Origin: Pseudonocardia sp. C8
Lineage (GTDB): Bacteria > Actinomycetota > Actinomycetes > Mycobacteriales > Pseudonocardiaceae
DNA: 64,000 nucleotides
Reading direction: 5' to 3'
Assembly (NCBI RefSeq): GCF_014267175.1
Contig: NZ_JACMTR010000002.1
Coordinates: 62,001-126,000, forward strand
The notes under the pieces were generated by a model. That model was not told the origin of the DNA and made no database searches. It worked only from the letters and a program-made list of their open reading frames with translations. Of this stretch, positions 61,310 to 64,000 are shown one piece after another (positions within the stretch are counted from its first letter, which is position 1; each line of letters starts with the position of its first letter). The position numbers and the translations under genes are program-made.

Positions 61310-61957
61310 CTAGTCGAGCAGCCCGCACCGCCCGGCGAGCGCCGCCGCCTCGATCCGGTTGGCCGCGCCCAGCTTGTGCAGCAGCGAGGCGATCATCCGC
61401 TTGGCGGTCCGCTCGCTGACCAGCATCGGCCGGGCGATGTCGGCGGTCTCCAGCCCGCGGGCCAGCAGCGTCCACAGCTCGATGTCGCGCTCGTTGAGCC
61501 GGTCGAGCAGCCCGTCGGCGGTCCGGTCCGACGCGGACAGCAGCGCGTCCAGCAGCTCGGCCCGCAGCACCCGCACCCCGGCCGCGATCGCCAGGAGCGG
61601 GGCGACGAGCACCTCGGGGTCGGCGGACTTGCCGAGGTAGCCGTCCGCCCCGGCCCGCAGCGCGGCCGCGGCGAGGTCGAGGTCCTCGGTGCCCGAGAGC
61701 GCCAGCACCCGGGTCGCCGGGTAGGCCGCCTTGAGCCGGCGGATCGTCTCCACCCCGCCCAGCGGGGGCAGTGCCAGGTCCACGATCGCGATCCCGGCCC
61801 GGTGCTTCCCGACGAGTGCGACGGCCTCCTCGCCCGCCGTCGTCGAGCCCGCCACCCGGAACGTGTCCCCGGCCCGGGACTCGAGCAGCAGCGCGAGCCC
61901 CTGGGAGAACAGGGCGTGATCATCGACGATCACGACGACGTGCGGCTCGGTCGGCAC
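61310..61957 (-). CDS. NarL/FixJ-type response regulator
   Basis: 215 residues. Receiver domain: acidic pair near 12-13, phosphoacceptor Asp60 in [10 protein letters not shown], and Lys110 in GYLGK. LuxR-type HTH at about 150-210 ([25 protein letters not shown], then [19 protein letters not shown]). GTG start; no ribosome binding site, but TAGGCT ends 7 bases before it. Divergent from the histidine kinase, its presumed partner. Confidence 0.92.
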   Translation of the reverse strand: MPTEPHVVVIVDDHALFSQGLALLLESRAGDTFRVAGSTTAGEEAVALVGKHRAGIAIVDLALPPLGGVETIRRLKAAYPATRVLALSGTEDLDLAAAALRAGADGYLGKSADPEVLVAPLLAIAAGVRVLRAELLDALLSASDRTADGLLDRLNERDIELWTLLARGLETADIARPMLVSERTAKRMIASLLHKLGAANRIEAAALAGRCGLLD

Positions 61958-61964
61958 GGTCCCG

Positions 61965-61974
61965 AGCCTAGTGT
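61965..61974. promoter_or_regulatory. Overlapping divergent -10 candidates for the two-component pair
   Basis: TAGGCT (minus strand, 61970-61965) and TAGTGT (plus strand, 61969-61974) share two bases and lie 7 and 6 bases from the two GTG starts, so both genes could be leaderless and compete for one polymerase-binding centre. Confidence 0.45.
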
Positions 61975-61980
61975 GACGCC

Positions 61981-63339
61981 GTGACGGCGCCCGCCGACCC
62001 GACCCCGCCAGGACGGACCACCCCGATGACCAGCCACAGCACCCCGGCCGAGCCGGAAGTCCGGCCCGGCGACGAGCTCCCGGAGCGCACCGCCGAGGAG
62101 CGGACCGCCGTCGTGATCCGGCTGGCCGTGGTCGCCGCCGCGGCGGTCCTGCTCGTGCTGCGCCCGCAGAGCGCGGCGGGCGGGCTCGGCGCCGCGGTGG
62201 TGCTGGTCGCCGCCGGCGCGGTGTACGCGCTGGTCCTGGCCGCGGCGGCGACCTGGCGGGGCAGGCTGCCGGTCCGCCCGGCCGTCCTGACCGGGGTGGA
62301 CGGCGCGCTCGCTGTCGTCGCCGTCGGCCTCACCGGCGGGATGGCGAGCCCGATGGTGGCGGCGCTGCCGCTGGTCGTCATCGCGATCGCGCTGCGCGGC
62401 GGGTCCCGGGTCGGCCGGGTCGCCGCGGTCGTGCTCGGCGCCGGCTTCACCGTGGCCGGCCTGCTCGGCACCGACCCGGCGGTCGGGGTGGCCGACCGGC
62501 TGCTGTCCGGGGTGTGGTGGACCGGGTTCCTGTTCGCGACCGCCGTCCTGGTCGGGGTGCTGGTCCGGCTGCTGGAACGCCAGCTCGCCGACATCGCGAC
62601 CACCCGGGCCCGCGCGGAGAGCGAGCACGAGCGCTACCTGTCCGAGCGGGCGCTGCGCGATCGGATCGTGTCGGAGAGCCGGGCCCGGCTCGACGGTGCG
62701 CGGGTGGTGCTGCACGAGTTCCGGACGCCGGTGGCGTCGCTGTCGGCGCTGTCCGCCGACCTGGCGGCCGAGCGGCTCACCGGGGACGCGGCCCGGACCG
62801 CGTCGAAGCTGCTCGCCGACCACGCCGCACACCTGCAGGACATGCTCGACGGCCTGGCCGACCTCGCCGTCGCCGACGGCAGCCCGCTCGGCCGCAACCG
62901 TCCCCGCCGGGTCCCGCTCGCCGATCTCGCCGAGGGTGTCCTCGACGCGGCCGGGATCGCCGCGCCCCGGCGCCGGGCCGTCGTCGAACCGGCGGACGCG
63001 GCCGTGCACTGCGACCCGCAGCGGCTGCGGCGACTGCTCACCAACCTCGCCGAGAACGCTGCCCGGCACAGCGGCGCCGAGCCCGTCGAGCTGTACCTGG
63101 CCCACGACGGCCGCACGCTGACCGCCGAGGTCGCCGACCGGGGGCCGGGCCTGCCCGCCGGCCAGGAGGGCGTGGTGACGGCGAAGGGTGTCGCGCTGGG
63201 CGAGCGGCGCGGCACCGCCGGCCTCGGGCTGTGGATCGCCGAGGCACTGGTCTCGGCGATGGACGGCGAGCTCACCCTGCTCCCGCGCGACGGCGGCGGG
63301 CTCACCGCCCGGCTGACCCTTCCGGTGCCACCGGCCTGA
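61981..63339 (+). CDS. Sensor histidine kinase
   Basis: 452 residues. About six hydrophobic segments between residues 35 and 195 form a membrane sensor without a large external domain. The dimerisation/phosphoacceptor H-box follows with His245 in VVLHEFRTPVAS, the N-box NLAENAARH near 355, and the G boxes (ADRGPGLP, then GTAGLGLWIAEAL). The domain is of the ordinary HisKA type with HEFRTP, although the partner regulator is NarL-like, which usually goes with HisKA_3 kinases. GTG at 61981 fits a leaderless start; an ATG at 62026 is possible. Confidence 0.9.
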   Translation: MTAPADPTPPGRTTPMTSHSTPAEPEVRPGDELPERTAEERTAVVIRLAVVAAAAVLLVLRPQSAAGGLGAAVVLVAAGAVYALVLAAAATWRGRLPVRPAVLTGVDGALAVVAVGLTGGMASPMVAALPLVVIAIALRGGSRVGRVAAVVLGAGFTVAGLLGTDPAVGVADRLLSGVWWTGFLFATAVLVGVLVRLLERQLADIATTRARAESEHERYLSERALRDRIVSESRARLDGARVVLHEFRTPVASLSALSADLAAERLTGDAARTASKLLADHAAHLQDMLDGLADLAVADGSPLGRNRPRRVPLADLAEGVLDAAGIAAPRRRAVVEPADAAVHCDPQRLRRLLTNLAENAARHSGAEPVELYLAHDGRTLTAEVADRGPGLPAGQEGVVTAKGVALGERRGTAGLGLWIAEALVSAMDGELTLLPRDGGGLTARLTLPVPPA

Positions 63340-63419
63340 CCGGCCGTGGCACCCGGGGGCCAGGCCTGGCGCGGGCGGCGGGTGTGCCGGGCGGCGCAGG
63401 CCGACCATGATGCTGCGCC

Positions 63420-64000
63420 ATGCGGACGACGGCAGCGGTGCTGTGGGAACCGGGCGGTAAGTGGGAGGTCGAGGAGGTCGAGCTCGACTCCCCGAACGCC
63501 GGGGAGGTGATGGTGGAGCTGACGGCCTCCGGGCTGTGCCACTCCGACGAACACCTCGTCACCGGCGACCTGCCGGCCGTGCTGCCGATGGTCGGCGGCC
63601 ACGAGGGCGCCGGACGCGTGGTCGAGGTCGGCCCGGGCGTCACCGAGGTGGCGGTCGGCGACCCGGTGGTGATGACGTTCCTGCCGTCCTGCGGCCGGTG
63701 CCCGTACTGCGCCAAGGGCCTGCCGAACCTGTGCAACGACGGCGCGGGTGCCACTCTCGGCCCGCAACTCGACGGAACCTACCGGTTCCGCGGCTCGGGC
63801 GGCGTCGAGATCGGGCAGATGTGCCTGCTCGGGACGTTCGCCGAGCACACCGTCGTCCCGGTGAGGTCCGTCGTGAAGATCGACGAGGGGTTCCCGCTGG
63901 ACCTGGCCGCGCTGGTCGGGTGCGGGGTCACGACCGGCTTCGGATCGGCGGTGCGCACCGCCGACCTGCGGGCCGGGGACTCGTGCGTGGTGATCGGGGT
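63420..64000 (+). CDS. Zinc-dependent alcohol dehydrogenase, NDMA-type, truncated by window edge
   Basis: The first 193 residues of a medium-chain dehydrogenase. Catalytic zinc ligands in SGLCHSDEHLVTGD and GGHEGAGRVVEVG, then a structural zinc lobe with CGRCPYCAKGLPNLC. MGCGVTTGFGSAV-like region near the end begins the cofactor domain. These are features of the actinobacterial NDMA-dependent group, in which the NAD(H) stays bound; this is an inference. Start ATG at 63420; no strong ribosome binding site. Confidence 0.88.
   Translation, partial: MRTTAAVLWEPGGKWEVEEVELDSPNAGEVMVELTASGLCHSDEHLVTGDLPAVLPMVGGHEGAGRVVEVGPGVTEVAVGDPVVMTFLPSCGRCPYCAKGLPNLCNDGAGATLGPQLDGTYRFRGSGGVEIGQMCLLGTFAEHTVVPVRSVVKIDEGFPLDLAALVGCGVTTGFGSAVRTADLRAGDSCVVIG

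Overview
The window is about 64 kb of very GC-rich actinobacterial chromosome. GTG starts, 4-bp ATGA/GTGA gene overlaps and strong third-position GC bias are common. Gene order and content (complete nuo operon, fused KorA with KorB, SCP2/racemase/P450/acyl-CoA ligase lipid genes, F420-type oxidoreductase, tRNA-Thr/tRNA-Met/rpmG/hadAB/tRNA-Trp/secE/nusG/rplK/rplA block) point to the Pseudonocardiaceae, most likely Pseudonocardia. This is an inference from gene content, not a database match.

1-15.8 kb: the respiratory complex I operon from the middle of nuoC to nuoN, nearly all genes overlapping or abutting, followed by a long-chain polyprenyl diphosphate synthase that probably supplies the menaquinone side chain and may start leaderless. 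16-18.4 kb: a 770-residue membrane-anchored, Ala/Gly-repeat protein ending in a sunset-like domain. 18.4-23.3 kb: korB/korA (2-oxoglutarate:ferredoxin oxidoreductase), an enoyl-CoA hydratase and an HtpX protease. 23.3-27.3 kb: an iron/siderophore ABC importer (lipoprotein, two permeases, ATPase) behind a DtxR/IdeR-like iron box, with a hairpin between the binding-protein gene and the permeases.

27.3-41 kb: mixed accessory genes. These are an amidase, a TetR regulator, a CPBP protease, an EamA transporter, a RibD-C reductase, YajQ, tRNA-Tyr, a FetB-like permease, a DUF899 protein, an ECF42-type sigma factor with its DGPF/YCII partner, two paralogous small membrane proteins, an F420-type monooxygenase, and ethanolamine ammonia-lyase (eutB, eutC). 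Only the C-terminal stump of the ethanolamine permease gene remains, directly upstream of eutB. 41-52.4 kb: a small secreted His/Gly-rich protein, a CocE/NonD hydrolase, a FDXHR zinc-finger-like protein, a cupin-like protein, a patatin, an SAM methyltransferase, a serine beta-lactamase-fold hydrolase, a holin-family-like membrane protein, TenA, and an acyl-CoA ligase coupled to a cytochrome P450.

52.4-55.3 kb is the most interesting stretch: a divergent locus of cysteine-free (zinc-independent) ribosomal proteins, bL32 plus an MRF/COG0523-like protein on one side and bL33-bS18-bL28-uS14 on the other. They share a promoter region carrying an AT-rich, Zur-box-like sequence. Downstream of the bL32 gene is a three-unit 62-bp tandem repeat whose units keep a stem through paired base changes. 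55.3-59.6 kb: the housekeeping block with the zinc-binding bL33, HadAB (no HadC), secE, nusG (with a long acidic N-terminal extension), rplK and rplA. 59.6-64 kb: an alpha-methylacyl-CoA racemase-like CoA transferase, an SCP2-like protein, a divergent response regulator/histidine kinase pair with overlapping candidate leaderless promoters, and the start of a zinc alcohol dehydrogenase.
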